From Acidovorax sp. 210-6 (lineage in GTDB: Bacteria > Pseudomonadota > Gammaproteobacteria > Burkholderiales > Burkholderiaceae_C), in contig NZ_JAACJE010000001.1 of NCBI RefSeq assembly GCF_010020825.1, positions 3,224,001 through 3,288,000 of the forward strand: DNA of 64,000 nucleotides, given 5' to 3'. Both the position numbers and the translations under genes were made by a program. The notes beneath the pieces were generated by a model, which saw nothing but the letters and a program-made list of their open reading frames with translations, was not told the origin of the DNA and made no database searches. This document shows, one piece after another, positions 27,656-36,431 of the stretch; within the stretch, counting starts at the first letter, position 1, and each line of letters opens with the position of its first letter.

Positions 27656-28570
27656 TCAGGCGGCCACAATCGCTGGATCAAAGTCCAGCACGTAGTTTTG
27701 CGGCCCGCGGGCGGCAATCTTGAGCGCCCCCATCCGATTGCCCAGCTCGGCGCAGCGCGCCAAGGGCCAGCCACGCTCCAGTCCAAACAACAGGGCGCCT
27801 CGCCATGCATCGCCACAACCCGTGGGATCCACCACAGCCGCAGGAGCCACGGGAGCAACCAGGGTGCATTGCCCCCGCTCCCAGACCTCACAGCCCTTGC
27901 CGCCCAGGGTCACAACCAAGCCCTGCACCTTTCGAGACAAGCCGGCCAGATCCAGGCCGGTGCGCTCACACAGCATCTTGCCCTCGTAATCGTTGACAGT
28001 GACCCAAGTGGCCTGCTCCACGAAGCGCAGCAGCTCGTCCCCAGAGAACATGGGCAGCCCCTGCCCCGGATCGAACACGAATGGAATGCCGGCCGCATGC
28101 ATCTGCTGCGCGTGCTGCAGCATGGCGTCACGCCCGTCGGGCGCAATGATCCCGAGGCGAATGCCCTGCGCGTTCCCGGCGCCGATGGTTTGTGTGTGGG
28201 CCTGCATCATGGCGCCAGGATGAAAGGCCGTGATCTGGTTGTTGTCACGGTCGGTCATGATCATGGCCTGGGCGGTGTAGGTGTCCTGCACCTGCCCCAC
28301 GCAACGGGTGGTGATGCCCAGCGCCTGCAGGCGCTGCAGGTAGGACTCGCCATCGCTGCCCAGCATGGCCATGGGCACCGCCTCACCGCCCAGCAAGCGC
28401 AGGCTGTAGGCGATGTTCCCCGCACAGCCCCCGAAATCGCGGCGCAGCGCAGGCACCAGGAACGACACATTGAGGATGTGCAACTGGTCGGGCAGGATCT
28501 GTTCGGCAAACCGCCCCTCAAAGCCCATGATGGTGTCGAAGGCCAGCGAGCCACAAATCAGAACAGCCAT
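27656..28570 (-). CDS. PfkB family carbohydrate/nucleoside kinase
   Basis: A 304-residue ribokinase-fold enzyme. It begins MAVLICGSLAFDTIMGFEGR. The N-terminal substrate region has FGGCAGNIAYSLRLLGG (a PfkB signature 1-like motif), and signature 2 near the C-terminus is DPTGCGDAWRGALLFGL with the catalytic aspartate in GCGD. The overall sequence is of the adenosine-kinase-like subgroup of PfkB proteins found in betaproteobacteria, but the substrate cannot be determined here. The start ATG at 28568-28570 sits at the conserved N-terminus. It is the last gene of a minus-strand series that includes acc and prmA, and lies 43 bp after the zinc-ribbon gene. Confidence 0.88.
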   Translation of the reverse strand: MAVLICGSLAFDTIMGFEGRFAEQILPDQLHILNVSFLVPALRRDFGGCAGNIAYSLRLLGGEAVPMAMLGSDGESYLQRLQALGITTRCVGQVQDTYTAQAMIMTDRDNNQITAFHPGAMMQAHTQTIGAGNAQGIRLGIIAPDGRDAMLQHAQQMHAAGIPFVFDPGQGLPMFSGDELLRFVEQATWVTVNDYEGKMLCERTGLDLAGLSRKVQGLVVTLGGKGCEVWERGQCTLVAPVAPAAVVDPTGCGDAWRGALLFGLERGWPLARCAELGNRMGALKIAARGPQNYVLDFDPAIVAA

Positions 28571-28613
28571 AGTCTCTTTCGTTGTTTGCGCCACCCCAGT
28601 GGCGACCTGGAAA

Positions 28614-30131
28614 TCAGGGATAAAAAGCCACCACCCGGTAGCCTGTGATGCGGACCCCTGTGGCGCTGAGCACCAGGGTGCGCGAAACACTCCATTCACC
28701 ATGGGCCGCCAATTCCTGCGGTGCGTTCCAATGCGCTGGCAAGAGCACACGGCGCAGCACCGGCTGGTCTGCGGCATCCGTCAGGGTCAGCTCCACGGCA
28801 GGCATCGCTACCGCGATGGCCGAACGGTTCTTGAGCACGAGCGAGAACTGGTATTCGTCACCGCGCAGTTTCTGAAATGAGGAACTGTCCACTTCGACCG
28901 CAGCAATGTCACGCCTCGGCGCCAACACGCAGCCCCACTGGCGGCACAAGGCCTCCAAGCCCGGCCGCAGCGCAGGCACACGCGCTGCCAGATCATCCCG
29001 CTCCCGCACCGCCACCTGCGCAGCGAGCAAGGCCACGGACGCCAGAAGCACCACGGACAACGCTGCCCTCACCCAGGGTTTGCGCCAGAAGGCCTTGCGC
29101 CGGGCCGCGCGCATGAACGACAACTCTTGCACCCCTGGTTCGGCAGCATCGGCGTCGTGGTCGAGGCCCTCTGGCCGGGAATCTTCCGCCGTGGCCTGCT
29201 CCACAGCCATCGGGGACTGCGCAGGGATTTCGGTTGGCACCGCAGCGCGGGCGTCGGGGTCCGGCACCTTGGTTAGTGGTGGCTCCTGTGTGGCGCCCTT
29301 CTTGGGCTCGGTGGGTGGCACCACCGTTTCTTCGGCCTCAGCCACGGGCAAAGAGGGGGGGCGCGGCGTCGAGCGCAAAGGCGCGAAGGCCCGGTCTGAG
29401 GCCTTGGGCAACAACTCCAGTGGCGGCACCTCCGGCAGCGGCGCAAATGCCGCTTGCGCCCCATCGGAGCCCGTGTCTGGCACTGGCAATTCATACCCCG
29501 CCGAGGATGGGGCAGGCAATTCGATGGAGGGCCACTCGATCACGCCGCCATCCTCTTCTGCCCGAGGCTGCATGACAGGCGCGGCCGCCTGGGACTGCGC
29601 GGCAGGCACTTCCTGGGGTGGACGTGTGGACGCGCCGACGGCGAGCAGCGAAGGCAACACCTCTGCTGCACCAACAGGCTGCGCCCCTTCCACCAAAAAA
29701 GCAGGCACCACCGGCTCGGGGACATGCAAAACCGAGGGAACGGGTGGCGGCGCGGCTGGAGGCGGTGGCGACTGCACCGGAGGCTCGTGGGCGGCAACGG
29801 CACCCGCCGAATCGCTGGGCGCAGTGGTGGAAGCCGATACCGGGCGCTCCGGCCGAGAAGCAGCTTCCGCCACGCGCGCGGGCGCTGACTCCGGGGCACC
29901 CCAGAGCCGCTCTACAGGCTCCGCGCGCCGCACGGGCGCAGGCGGCGGGCGCAGGCGATCGAGCGCCATGTCTGGCAGCAAGGGGGCCGGAGCGGTCGCC
30001 TGCAGATGGGCCGAGGCATCGAACACCTGCTGGCAGCTTCCACAGCGCACCCACCCGTCCGAGATGCGCAACTGGTCTGCCACCACCTTGAACAGGGTTC
30101 CACAGGATGGGCAGCGGGTGGTCTGGCTCAT
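28614..30131 (-). CDS. Zinc-ribbon/DUF3426 membrane protein
   Basis: A 505-residue protein. It starts with an MJ0042-type zinc ribbon (TRCPSCGTLFKVV and VRCGSCQQVFDA, two CxxC pairs). A long Pro/Ala-rich low-complexity region (about residues 45-340) follows, then one transmembrane helix (WVRAALSVVLLASVALLAAQ). The extracytoplasmic C-terminal domain matches DUF3426 (VEVDSSSFQKLRGDEYQFSL, LVLKNRSAIAVAMPAVELTL). It sits immediately after prmA (48 bp), an arrangement I recall as common in Burkholderiales. Its function is unknown; a role as a membrane-anchored regulator is only a guess. Confidence 0.85.
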   Translation of the reverse strand: MSQTTRCPSCGTLFKVVADQLRISDGWVRCGSCQQVFDASAHLQATAPAPLLPDMALDRLRPPPAPVRRAEPVERLWGAPESAPARVAEAASRPERPVSASTTAPSDSAGAVAAHEPPVQSPPPPAAPPPVPSVLHVPEPVVPAFLVEGAQPVGAAEVLPSLLAVGASTRPPQEVPAAQSQAAAPVMQPRAEEDGGVIEWPSIELPAPSSAGYELPVPDTGSDGAQAAFAPLPEVPPLELLPKASDRAFAPLRSTPRPPSLPVAEAEETVVPPTEPKKGATQEPPLTKVPDPDARAAVPTEIPAQSPMAVEQATAEDSRPEGLDHDADAAEPGVQELSFMRAARRKAFWRKPWVRAALSVVLLASVALLAAQVAVRERDDLAARVPALRPGLEALCRQWGCVLAPRRDIAAVEVDSSSFQKLRGDEYQFSLVLKNRSAIAVAMPAVELTLTDAADQPVLRRVLLPAHWNAPQELAAHGEWSVSRTLVLSATGVRITGYRVVAFYP

Positions 30132-30179
30132 GGGCTGTGGATTGTAGGGCCGGCTCACCGCCTTCGGCACTGTGGCGCG

Positions 30180-31067
30180 TCAGCGCCGGGCCGTCATCAG
30201 GATCCAGCCGTCTTCCTGGTCGGCCACCGTGAGCTGAACCCAGGGGGCGTAGGCCTGCATCAATTCGTCGGCCTGCCGCTCCAGAATGCCCGCCAGCACC
30301 AGGTGCCCGCCTTCGGCCACATGGCTACACAGCAGCGGCGCCAGCACGCGCAGGGGCGTGGCAAGAATATTGGCCAGCACGGTCTGGTAGCTGCCCTGGG
30401 CGAGCTCGGGCAAGCCCGTACGCAACTGCACGCCATTGGCCTGCGCATTGAGTGCCGCAGACTCCACGGCCGCCGGGTCGATGTCCACCGCATCGATGTC
30501 CGTGGCGCCGAACTTGGCCGCACCAATGGCCAGAATGCCCGAGCCGCAGCCATAGTCCAGCACCCGGCCCAATGCGGCCGGGGAGCCTTGGCGCGCGATC
30601 CAGCGCAGACACATGCGCGTGGTGGGATGCGTACCGGTGCCGAACGCCAAGCCGGGGTCCAGACGAATCACCCGCTGCGCCTGCGCGGGCGGCTCGTGCC
30701 AAGTGGGCACGATCCAGAAATCGGGCGTGATGTCCACCGGCGCAAACTGTGACTGCGTCAGTCGCACCCAGTCCTGGTCCTGCAGCGGCGCCAGCGCCAC
30801 CACGGTGCAGCCTTCAAAAAAGTCCTGCACTGCCAACAGCGCCTGTGCTTCGAGCGCCGCCTCCTCGGTGGCAAACAAGGCCACCACCTTGCTGCGCTGC
30901 CAACCTGCCTGGGGCGGCGGCATGCCGGGCTCGCCAAAGAGCGCCTGCTCGGCGTCGGTCTGCGCGTCGGCATCTTCGACCGACACGCTGAGCGCCTCCA
31001 GCGCTTCCAACGCCTCGCTCAAGGTTTCCACCCGGTCTTGCGGGCACAGCAGGCTCAGTTCATGCAT
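30180..31067 (-). CDS. prmA: Ribosomal protein L11 methyltransferase
   Basis: A SAM-dependent methyltransferase of 295 residues that trimethylates ribosomal protein L11. The N-terminal substrate-recognition domain begins MHELSLLCPQDRVETLSEAL. The catalytic domain contains FGTGTHPTTRMCLRWI, the SAM motif VLDYGCGSGILAIGAAKFGA, DIDPAAVESA, and the NPPF-like motif replaced by VLANILATPL, as in PrmA proteins. The ATG at 31065-31067 is chosen over one eight codons upstream because it starts the conserved sequence. It follows accC by 46 bp, the common accB-accC-prmA order. Confidence 0.95.
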   Translation of the reverse strand: MHELSLLCPQDRVETLSEALEALEALSVSVEDADAQTDAEQALFGEPGMPPPQAGWQRSKVVALFATEEAALEAQALLAVQDFFEGCTVVALAPLQDQDWVRLTQSQFAPVDITPDFWIVPTWHEPPAQAQRVIRLDPGLAFGTGTHPTTRMCLRWIARQGSPAALGRVLDYGCGSGILAIGAAKFGATDIDAVDIDPAAVESAALNAQANGVQLRTGLPELAQGSYQTVLANILATPLRVLAPLLCSHVAEGGHLVLAGILERQADELMQAYAPWVQLTVADQEDGWILMTARR

Positions 31068-31113
31068 GTTCAGGTTTCCCGCAAATGGCACCCGGCATGG
31101 GCACCTGCTTCAC

Positions 31114-32463
31114 TCAGCGCTGGCGCTGGGACAGCCACTCTTCCAGGTAGTGGATGTTGGTGCCGCCTTCCATGAACTTGGCGTCCACCATCAGTTCGCG
31201 GTGCAGGGGCACGTTGGTGTTGATGCCTTCGATCACGGTCTCGGAAAGGGCTGTGCGCATGCGCGCCAACGCCTGCTCGCGCGTGTCGCCGTGCACGATG
31301 AGCTTGCCGATCATCGAGTCGTAGTTGGGCGGCACAAAATAGTTGGTGTAGGCGTGGGAGTCCACGCGCACGCCCGGCCCGCCCGGCGCATGCCACATCG
31401 TGATCCGCCCGGGGGAAGGTGTGAACTTGTACGGATCCTCGGCGTTGATCCGGCATTCGATCGCGTGGCCACGGATCTCGATCTGGCGCTGGGTGAAGGG
31501 CAGCTTCTCGCCCGCAGCCACCATGATCTGCGTCTTGACAATGTCCACCCCGGTGATCCATTCGGTCACCGGATGCTCCACCTGCACGCGGGTGTTCATT
31601 TCGATGAAGTAGAACTCACCGTTCTCGTAGAGAAACTCGAACGTGCCCGCGCCCCGATAGCCGATCTTCTTGCACGCAGCCACGCAGCGGTCGCCAATGC
31701 GATCGATCATTCGACGCGGAATACCGGGAGCAGGCGCCTCCTCGATCACCTTCTGGTGGCGCCGCTGCATGGAGCAGTCGCGCTCGCCCAGGTACACGGC
31801 GTTGCGGTGCTTGTCGGCCAGGATCTGGATCTCGATGTGGCGCGGGTTCTGGAGGAATTTCTCCATGTAGACCGCCGGATTGCCAAACGCGGCACCCGCT
31901 TCGGCCTTGGTCATCTGTACCGCGTTGATGAGTGCCGCCTCGGTGTGCACCACGCGCATGCCGCGCCCGCCACCGCCACCTGCGGCCTTGATGATGACGG
32001 GATAGCCAATGGCCTTGGCGATGCGCTTGATCTGCACCGGATCGTCAGGCAGTTCGCCATCCGATCCCGGCACACAGGGTACGCCTGCCTTGATCATGGC
32101 CTGCTTGGCCGACACCTTGTCGCCCATGATGCGGATCGACTCCGGCGTGGGGCCGATGAACTGAAAGCCGCTGCGCTCCACGCGCTCGGCAAAGTCGGCG
32201 TTTTCCGACAGGAAGCCATAGCCGGGGTGAATGGCCTCGGCGTCGGTCACCTCGGCCGCCGAGATGATGGCCGGCATGTTGAGGTAGGACAGCGGCGAGG
32301 GTGCAGGGCCTATGCAGACGGCCTCCTCGGCCAGCTTGACGTACTTGGCGTCACGGTCAGCCTCGGAATAAACCATCACCGCCTTGATGCCCAGTTCATG
32401 GCAGGCACGCTGGATACGGAGGGCGATTTCGCCGCGATTGGCGACCAGAATCTTTTTAAACAT
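31114..32463 (-). CDS. accC: Acetyl-CoA carboxylase, biotin carboxylase subunit
   Basis: A 449-residue ATP-grasp enzyme that carboxylates biotin on AccB, the first step of fatty-acid synthesis. It starts [20 protein letters not shown], the universal AccC start. The glycine-rich loop [16 protein letters not shown], the catalytic region [20 protein letters not shown] and the C-terminal segment [20 protein letters not shown] are all present. The upstream extension of the frame has no homology. It is separated from accB by a 177-bp gap carrying an inverted repeat, unusually long for accBC. Confidence 0.98.
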   Translation of the reverse strand: MFKKILVANRGEIALRIQRACHELGIKAVMVYSEADRDAKYVKLAEEAVCIGPAPSPLSYLNMPAIISAAEVTDAEAIHPGYGFLSENADFAERVERSGFQFIGPTPESIRIMGDKVSAKQAMIKAGVPCVPGSDGELPDDPVQIKRIAKAIGYPVIIKAAGGGGGRGMRVVHTEAALINAVQMTKAEAGAAFGNPAVYMEKFLQNPRHIEIQILADKHRNAVYLGERDCSMQRRHQKVIEEAPAPGIPRRMIDRIGDRCVAACKKIGYRGAGTFEFLYENGEFYFIEMNTRVQVEHPVTEWITGVDIVKTQIMVAAGEKLPFTQRQIEIRGHAIECRINAEDPYKFTPSPGRITMWHAPGGPGVRVDSHAYTNYFVPPNYDSMIGKLIVHGDTREQALARMRTALSETVIEGINTNVPLHRELMVDAKFMEGGTNIHYLEEWLSQRQR

Positions 32464-32542
32464 GTTGTTTGTCCACCATGCGACGTGATGAATGCGAATG
32501 CGGCGCCTGCAATTGAAGCGCCCCGCACAAGGGCCAGCAGCA

Positions 32543-32607
32543 CTCCCATGTTCGGGCATCGGCGGTATCTCCCCTCCCGGAGGCGGCAGCCCCGCGAGAC
32601 ATGGGAG
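32543..32607. repeat. Inverted repeat in the accB-accC spacer
   Basis: CTCCCATGT (32543-32551) and its exact complement ACATGGGAG (32599-32607) flank a GC-rich 47-base stretch with its own short pairing potential. It lies in the accB-accC intergenic region on the accBC transcript. No T-run follows on either strand, so it is not an obvious terminator. Confidence 0.5.
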
Positions 32608-32640
32608 AAGCTGCACAGCCGCTCACGGGCTTGCTCCCCA

Positions 32641-33102
32641 TCACTCGATCACGAACAGGGGTTGACCGTACTCCACTGCCTGGCCGTTCTCACCCAAAAT
32701 GCGCGTGACCGTGCCGCTCTTGTCGGCCTCGATCTCGTTGAGAATCTTCATGGCCTCGATGATGCAGAGCGTCTCGCCTTCCTTGACCTGGCTGCCCACC
32801 TCGACAAAGGGCTTGGCACCAGGGCTGGAGGAACGGTAGAACGTTCCCACCATGGGCGACTTGACCACATGGCCCTTGACCTCGGCCACCGCCGGAGCGG
32901 GCAACTCAGCCACCGGAGCCGCAGCGGGCTGCGCTGGGGCGGCGGCTGCGGGCGCAGGGGCGGCTGCGGGGACATACTGCTGGACCACGGTGGGGCCGCT
33001 CTTGACGATGCGAACCTTGCCCTCGGCCTCGGTGATTTCCAGTTCGGAGACGTTGGACTCCGAGACCAGGTCGATCAGGGTCTTGAGTTTTCGCAGATCC
33101 AT
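32641..33102 (-). CDS. accB: Acetyl-CoA carboxylase, biotin carboxyl carrier protein
   Basis: A 153-residue carrier. An N-terminal helix ([20 protein letters not shown]) and an Ala/Pro-rich flexible linker (about residues 45-75) lead to the biotinyl domain. The biotin acceptor is K119 in [14 protein letters not shown], and the thumb region [15 protein letters not shown] is present. It is the first acc gene of the accB-accC-prmA series. The 119-bp gap to the upstream tlpA-like gene could hold a promoter. Confidence 0.98.
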   Translation of the reverse strand: MDLRKLKTLIDLVSESNVSELEITEAEGKVRIVKSGPTVVQQYVPAAAPAPAAAAPAQPAAAPVAELPAPAVAEVKGHVVKSPMVGTFYRSSSPGAKPFVEVGSQVKEGETLCIIEAMKILNEIEADKSGTVTRILGENGQAVEYGQPLFVIE

Positions 33103-33221
33103 GTGAGCTTCCTCAGCAAAACTGAACAGGGCGCGAATGTACCCCAATTCACGCCATCTTTGGCCTACGACCGACTTTTTAATTCAATAGCCGCCAACTA
33201 CAGACCATAGGCCAGCGGCCA

Positions 33222-33824
33222 TCAGCCCAGGCGCAGCCAGGCGCGCAGGTCACCGTCGGTCACCTGTCCCATTTTACGATGCAAGATGCGCCCATCTGCA
33301 CCGAACAGCACCGAAAACGGCAGGCCGCCATGCAGATTCCCCAGAGAACGCGCCAGCTCTATGCCACCCTGCCCCGCCATGGCCACAGGGAATGTCACCG
33401 GCGAGCGCTCCAGGAATCCTTTGACGGATGCAAGCTGATCGACCGCAATTCCAAGCACCTTCCAGTTTTTTGACGCATTTTCACGGTAAAAACCATCCAG
33501 CAAGGGCAGCTCTGCAATGCAGGGAGGGCACCAGGTCGCCCAGAAGTTCACCAACAGCGGATTGCCGCGCAGCGACTGCACGGACAGGGTCTCGCCCACG
33601 GGTGTTTCAAAGCTGCGATCCCAAAAAGCACTGCCCGCGTCCTGTTCTGCTGCCGTGGGGCGACCACGCCACCAGGCCCAGCCGCCCCCGGCGGCGGCTG
33701 ACGCCACACCCACGCCCGCCAGCAGCGCCCATTGCCGACGCGACAGCAGTGGAACCTCCCCTGCCGCCGCCTTCATCTCGGCCTGGGCCGGGTCTTGCGC
33801 TTCTTCCGTCATACGCTGATTCAC
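33222..33824 (-). CDS. TlpA/ResA-like membrane-anchored thioredoxin
   Basis: A 200-residue protein with a single N-terminal membrane anchor (RQWALLAGVGVASAAAGGGW) and a periplasmic thioredoxin domain whose active site is WCPPC (C99-P-P-C102 in NFWATWCPPCIAELP). The cis-proline loop GGLPFSVLFGADG is visible. TlpA-type reductases act in the periplasm, often on apocytochromes or copper proteins; the partner here is unknown. A GTG at 33822-33824 forms a GTGA overlap with the stop of the upstream gene. An ATG four codons later (33812) is an alternative start. Confidence 0.9.
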   Translation of the reverse strand: MNQRMTEEAQDPAQAEMKAAAGEVPLLSRRQWALLAGVGVASAAAGGGWAWWRGRPTAAEQDAGSAFWDRSFETPVGETLSVQSLRGNPLLVNFWATWCPPCIAELPLLDGFYRENASKNWKVLGIAVDQLASVKGFLERSPVTFPVAMAGQGGIELARSLGNLHGGLPFSVLFGADGRILHRKMGQVTDGDLRAWLRLG

Positions 33825-34417
33825 GTTTCGTTCTCCAACAAGCGGCGCACCGCCTGCACATCACCCCGTGGCGGGCGGCCCTTGCGGTCCAGACGCAGCG
33901 CACCGCGCAGATCGTCCAGGTCGTACACCAGCAGGTGCACTCCGACCACCAACCCGAGCGAACGCTGCGGGCAGGCCACACTGAGGACGTCCACCGCCTG
34001 GCCATGCAAACCCGGCACCGAGCCAGGCTCGTAGTTCACGCCCTGGTTGATCAAGGCAATCTCGGCCGATTTCGGATCATCGCAGAACAACTGCAGGTAA
34101 ATGTCCGACAGCCGCGTGGCCGTGCCGTGCCACACGGCTCCGCCAAGGTGGGGTCGAAAAGCGGCCAAGCGCTCCATCCACTCCAGCGCCAGCGCACGCA
34201 GGGCACGCAACTCGGTCGGCTGGGTGTCTGCGCAATAGAGGGCAATGTGCTCGCGCACCGCGTCCTCGACCACATCGTTGTCCGGCAAAGGGCTGCGCGC
34301 CGGCAGGCCCAGCAGCTTGACCGCCCGCCGCTTGGCGGGACCATACTCCAGCCCCTCCTCCACCACCATGCGGGCGGCGGCCTGGGCAATTTCAGCGTCA
34401 AGGGGCAAGGAGGTCAT
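33821..34417 (-). CDS. Conserved hypothetical protein upstream of a tlpA-like gene
   Basis: A 198-residue protein that I cannot assign to a family. It starts MTSLPLDAEIAQAAARMVVE. The first half is helix-rich and acidic (DNDVVEDAVREHIALYCADT, ELRALRALALEWMERLAAF). The second half has strand-like stretches (RLSDIYLQLFCDDP, AVDVLSVACPQRSLGLVVGV) and ends LDRKGRPPRGDVQAVRRLLEN. No signal peptide or membrane segment is visible, so it is probably cytoplasmic. It overlaps the tlpA-like gene by 4 bp and is divergent from mpl, with a family A repeat in between. Confidence 0.75.
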   Translation of the reverse strand: MTSLPLDAEIAQAAARMVVEEGLEYGPAKRRAVKLLGLPARSPLPDNDVVEDAVREHIALYCADTQPTELRALRALALEWMERLAAFRPHLGGAVWHGTATRLSDIYLQLFCDDPKSAEIALINQGVNYEPGSVPGLHGQAVDVLSVACPQRSLGLVVGVHLLVYDLDDLRGALRLDRKGRPPRGDVQAVRRLLENET

Positions 34418-34503
34418 AGCAAGCGCATTGTGACGGCTGCGCGGTCCGGACCGGGCGATCTCCCCGCGCAGCCCAGGGCCGCCCCGGTTGTTCAGGCAAA
34501 AAA

Positions 34504-34553
34504 ATGCTATTATTTTTATAGCTATTTGCGCAATTAGAATGCGCCTTGAATGC
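34504..34553 (-). repeat. Dispersed repeat family A, mpl upstream copy
   Basis: tgctattatttttatagcta followed by tttgcgcaattagaatgcgc is the minus-strand orientation of the family A unit. The first part is nearly identical to the copy at 36021. It is 25 bp upstream of the mpl start, so it must lie in the mpl promoter or leader. Confidence 0.7.
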
Positions 34554-34577
34554 CAATTTCATTCAAAGAATTCATCC

Positions 34578-36005
34578 ATGCACATCCATATCCTGGGCAT
34601 TTGCGGAACCTTCATGGGCGGGCTGGCCGCACTGGCGCGCGCGGCGGGCCACCGCGTCACGGGCTGCGACGCAGGCGTTTACCCTCCCATGAGCGACCAA
34701 CTGCGCGCACTGGGCATCGACCTGATCGAGGGCTACAGCGCCGACCAGCTGGCGCTGCAGCCTGACCTGTACGTCATCGGCAACGTCGTGAGCCGGGCGC
34801 GCCTGGCCGACGGCAGCCCCAAGTTCCCCCTGATGGAAGCCATTCTGGACAGTGGCGCCGCCTATACCAGCGGCCCCCAGTGGCTCAGCGAGCATATCTT
34901 GCAAGGACGCCATGTGCTGGCCGTGGCGGGCACGCATGGCAAAACCACCACGACCTCGATGCTGGCCTGGATCCTGGAATGCGCGGGTCAGGAGCCAGGC
35001 TTTCTGGTGGGTGGGGTGCCGCTGAACTTCGGCGTTTCGGCCAGGCTGGGCGCCGCCCGGCGGCCCCAGCCCGGCGCTGGTCCCAAGGGCGAGGCACCGC
35101 TGTTCGTGATCGAAGCCGATGAATACGACACCGCTTTCTTCGACAAGCGCAGCAAGTTTGTCCACTACCGGCCACGCACCGCCGTGCTGAACAACCTGGA
35201 ATTCGACCACGCCGACATTTTTGACGACCTGGCCGCCATCGAGCGCCAGTTCCACCACCTGGTGCGGACCGTACCGCCCTCGGGCTGCGTGGTGGCCAAC
35301 GGCCTGGAAGAAAGCCTGACCCGCGTGCTGCACCAGGGCTGCTGGAGCCCGGTGCTGACTTTTGGCGCGGAAGTGAGCGACTTCACCGCACAGGGGGAGC
35401 CGCACGACTTTGCCGTGCTGCAACAAGGCCGCAAAGTCGCGCAGGTGCAATGGGCACTGGGCGGCGTACACAACCAGCTCAACGCGCTGGCCGCCATCGC
35501 GGCAGCCCACCATGTGGGTGTGGCACCGCAGGATGCAGCCCAGGGCCTGGCCCGCTTTGAGAACGTGCGCCGCCGCATGGAGCGGCGCGGCATGGTACGC
35601 GGCATCACTGTGTACGACGACTTTGCCCACCACCCCACGGCCATGCGCACCACACTGGACGGCTTGCGGCGGCAGGTGGGAAGCAGCGCGCGAATCCTGG
35701 CCGTTTTCGAGCCACGCAGCAACACCATGAAGCTGGGCACCATGAAAGCGCAGTTGCCCTGGGCACTGGAGAGCGCCGATCTGGCGTTCTGCCACACCGC
35801 TGGGCTGGACTGGGATGCCGCCGCAGCGCTGGCACCCCTGGGCACCGGCCCCGGTGGCCGCGCACAAACGGCCCCCAATGTGGAGCACCTGGTGGCCCAG
35901 GTGGTGCAGGCCGCGCAAGCGGGCGATCACATCGTCTGTATGAGTAACGGCGCCTTTGGCGGCGTGCACGAGCGCTTGCTGCAAGCGCTGGGCAAAGCCC
36001 ATTGA
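34578..36005 (+). CDS. mpl: UDP-MurNAc:L-Ala-gamma-D-Glu-meso-DAP ligase
   Basis: A Mur ligase of 475 residues that reattaches the recycled tripeptide to UDP-MurNAc. It starts MHIHILGICGTFMGGLAALA. The ATP-binding loop is GTHGKTTTTS (G118 onwards), with the central domain motifs EADEYDTAFFDKRSKFVHY and LEFDHADIFD, and the C-terminal YDDFAHHPTAMRTTLDGL and FEPRSNTMKLG. The ICGTFMGG and DDFAHHPTA motifs distinguish Mpl from MurC. The frame extends upstream through the family A repeat, but the ATG at 34578 is the conserved start. Together with ampD it shows a complete cytoplasmic recycling route. Confidence 0.96.
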   Translation: MHIHILGICGTFMGGLAALARAAGHRVTGCDAGVYPPMSDQLRALGIDLIEGYSADQLALQPDLYVIGNVVSRARLADGSPKFPLMEAILDSGAAYTSGPQWLSEHILQGRHVLAVAGTHGKTTTTSMLAWILECAGQEPGFLVGGVPLNFGVSARLGAARRPQPGAGPKGEAPLFVIEADEYDTAFFDKRSKFVHYRPRTAVLNNLEFDHADIFDDLAAIERQFHHLVRTVPPSGCVVANGLEESLTRVLHQGCWSPVLTFGAEVSDFTAQGEPHDFAVLQQGRKVAQVQWALGGVHNQLNALAAIAAAHHVGVAPQDAAQGLARFENVRRRMERRGMVRGITVYDDFAHHPTAMRTTLDGLRRQVGSSARILAVFEPRSNTMKLGTMKAQLPWALESADLAFCHTAGLDWDAAAALAPLGTGPGGRAQTAPNVEHLVAQVVQAAQAGDHIVCMSNGAFGGVHERLLQALGKAH

Positions 36006-36020
36006 TGCGGTCCGCGCCGC

Positions 36021-36075
36021 ATTAGCTATTATTTTTGTAGCGCTCTGCGCCCTATCGATGGGCGCAAAGCACCTA
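36021..36075 (-). repeat. Dispersed repeat family A, copy downstream of mpl
   Basis: agctattatttttgtagcgc is followed by a TGCGCCC/GGGCGCA hairpin (36046-36052 with 36060-36066). The first 17 bases match the copy at 34504. It fills the gap between the convergent mpl and the gene at 36081-36392 and may act as a terminator-like structure. Confidence 0.65.
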
Positions 36076-36080
36076 TTCCA

Positions 36081-36392
36081 TCAGTAAGCGATGGTCATTC
36101 CCTGCAGGTCAATACGCACCACAGGGCGCGACAGCGCTGCAGTCACTGCGCGTGCAAACTGGCCCAGCCACTCGCGATCGCCCAGCCGGGAGACGCCCGC
36201 ATCCCGCGCCACCACCAGCACCTTGTCGGCCAGCAGCACCTTGCCGCTGGCACGCAGAGGCTCGCACTCCATGGCAGTGAATTCGCCATCGAGCCAGAGC
36301 CGCGCCTCTTCGTGCGCCATGGGTGCGACGCCATCGAGTTCGAAACGAAATTCCTGACTTTGACCCAGGGAAACCGTCACTACGCTATGCAT
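36081..36392 (-). CDS. Small hypothetical protein downstream of aroG
   Basis: A 103-residue protein, not recognised. It starts MHSVVTVSLGQSQEFRFELD and is predicted soluble with alternating strand-like segments (ASGKVLLADKVLVVARDAGV, ALSRPVVRIDLQGMTIAY) and one helix (WLGQFARAVTAAL). It has one cysteine (MECEPL) and no catalytic motif. It lies 39 bp downstream of aroG on the same strand and may be cotranscribed. It is compositionally normal for the region, which supports it being a real gene. Confidence 0.65.
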   Translation of the reverse strand: MHSVVTVSLGQSQEFRFELDGVAPMAHEEARLWLDGEFTAMECEPLRASGKVLLADKVLVVARDAGVSRLGDREWLGQFARAVTAALSRPVVRIDLQGMTIAY

Positions 36393-36431
36393 GAAATGCC
36401 TTTCAGTGGGGGATAAGAAACAGCCGCTAGC

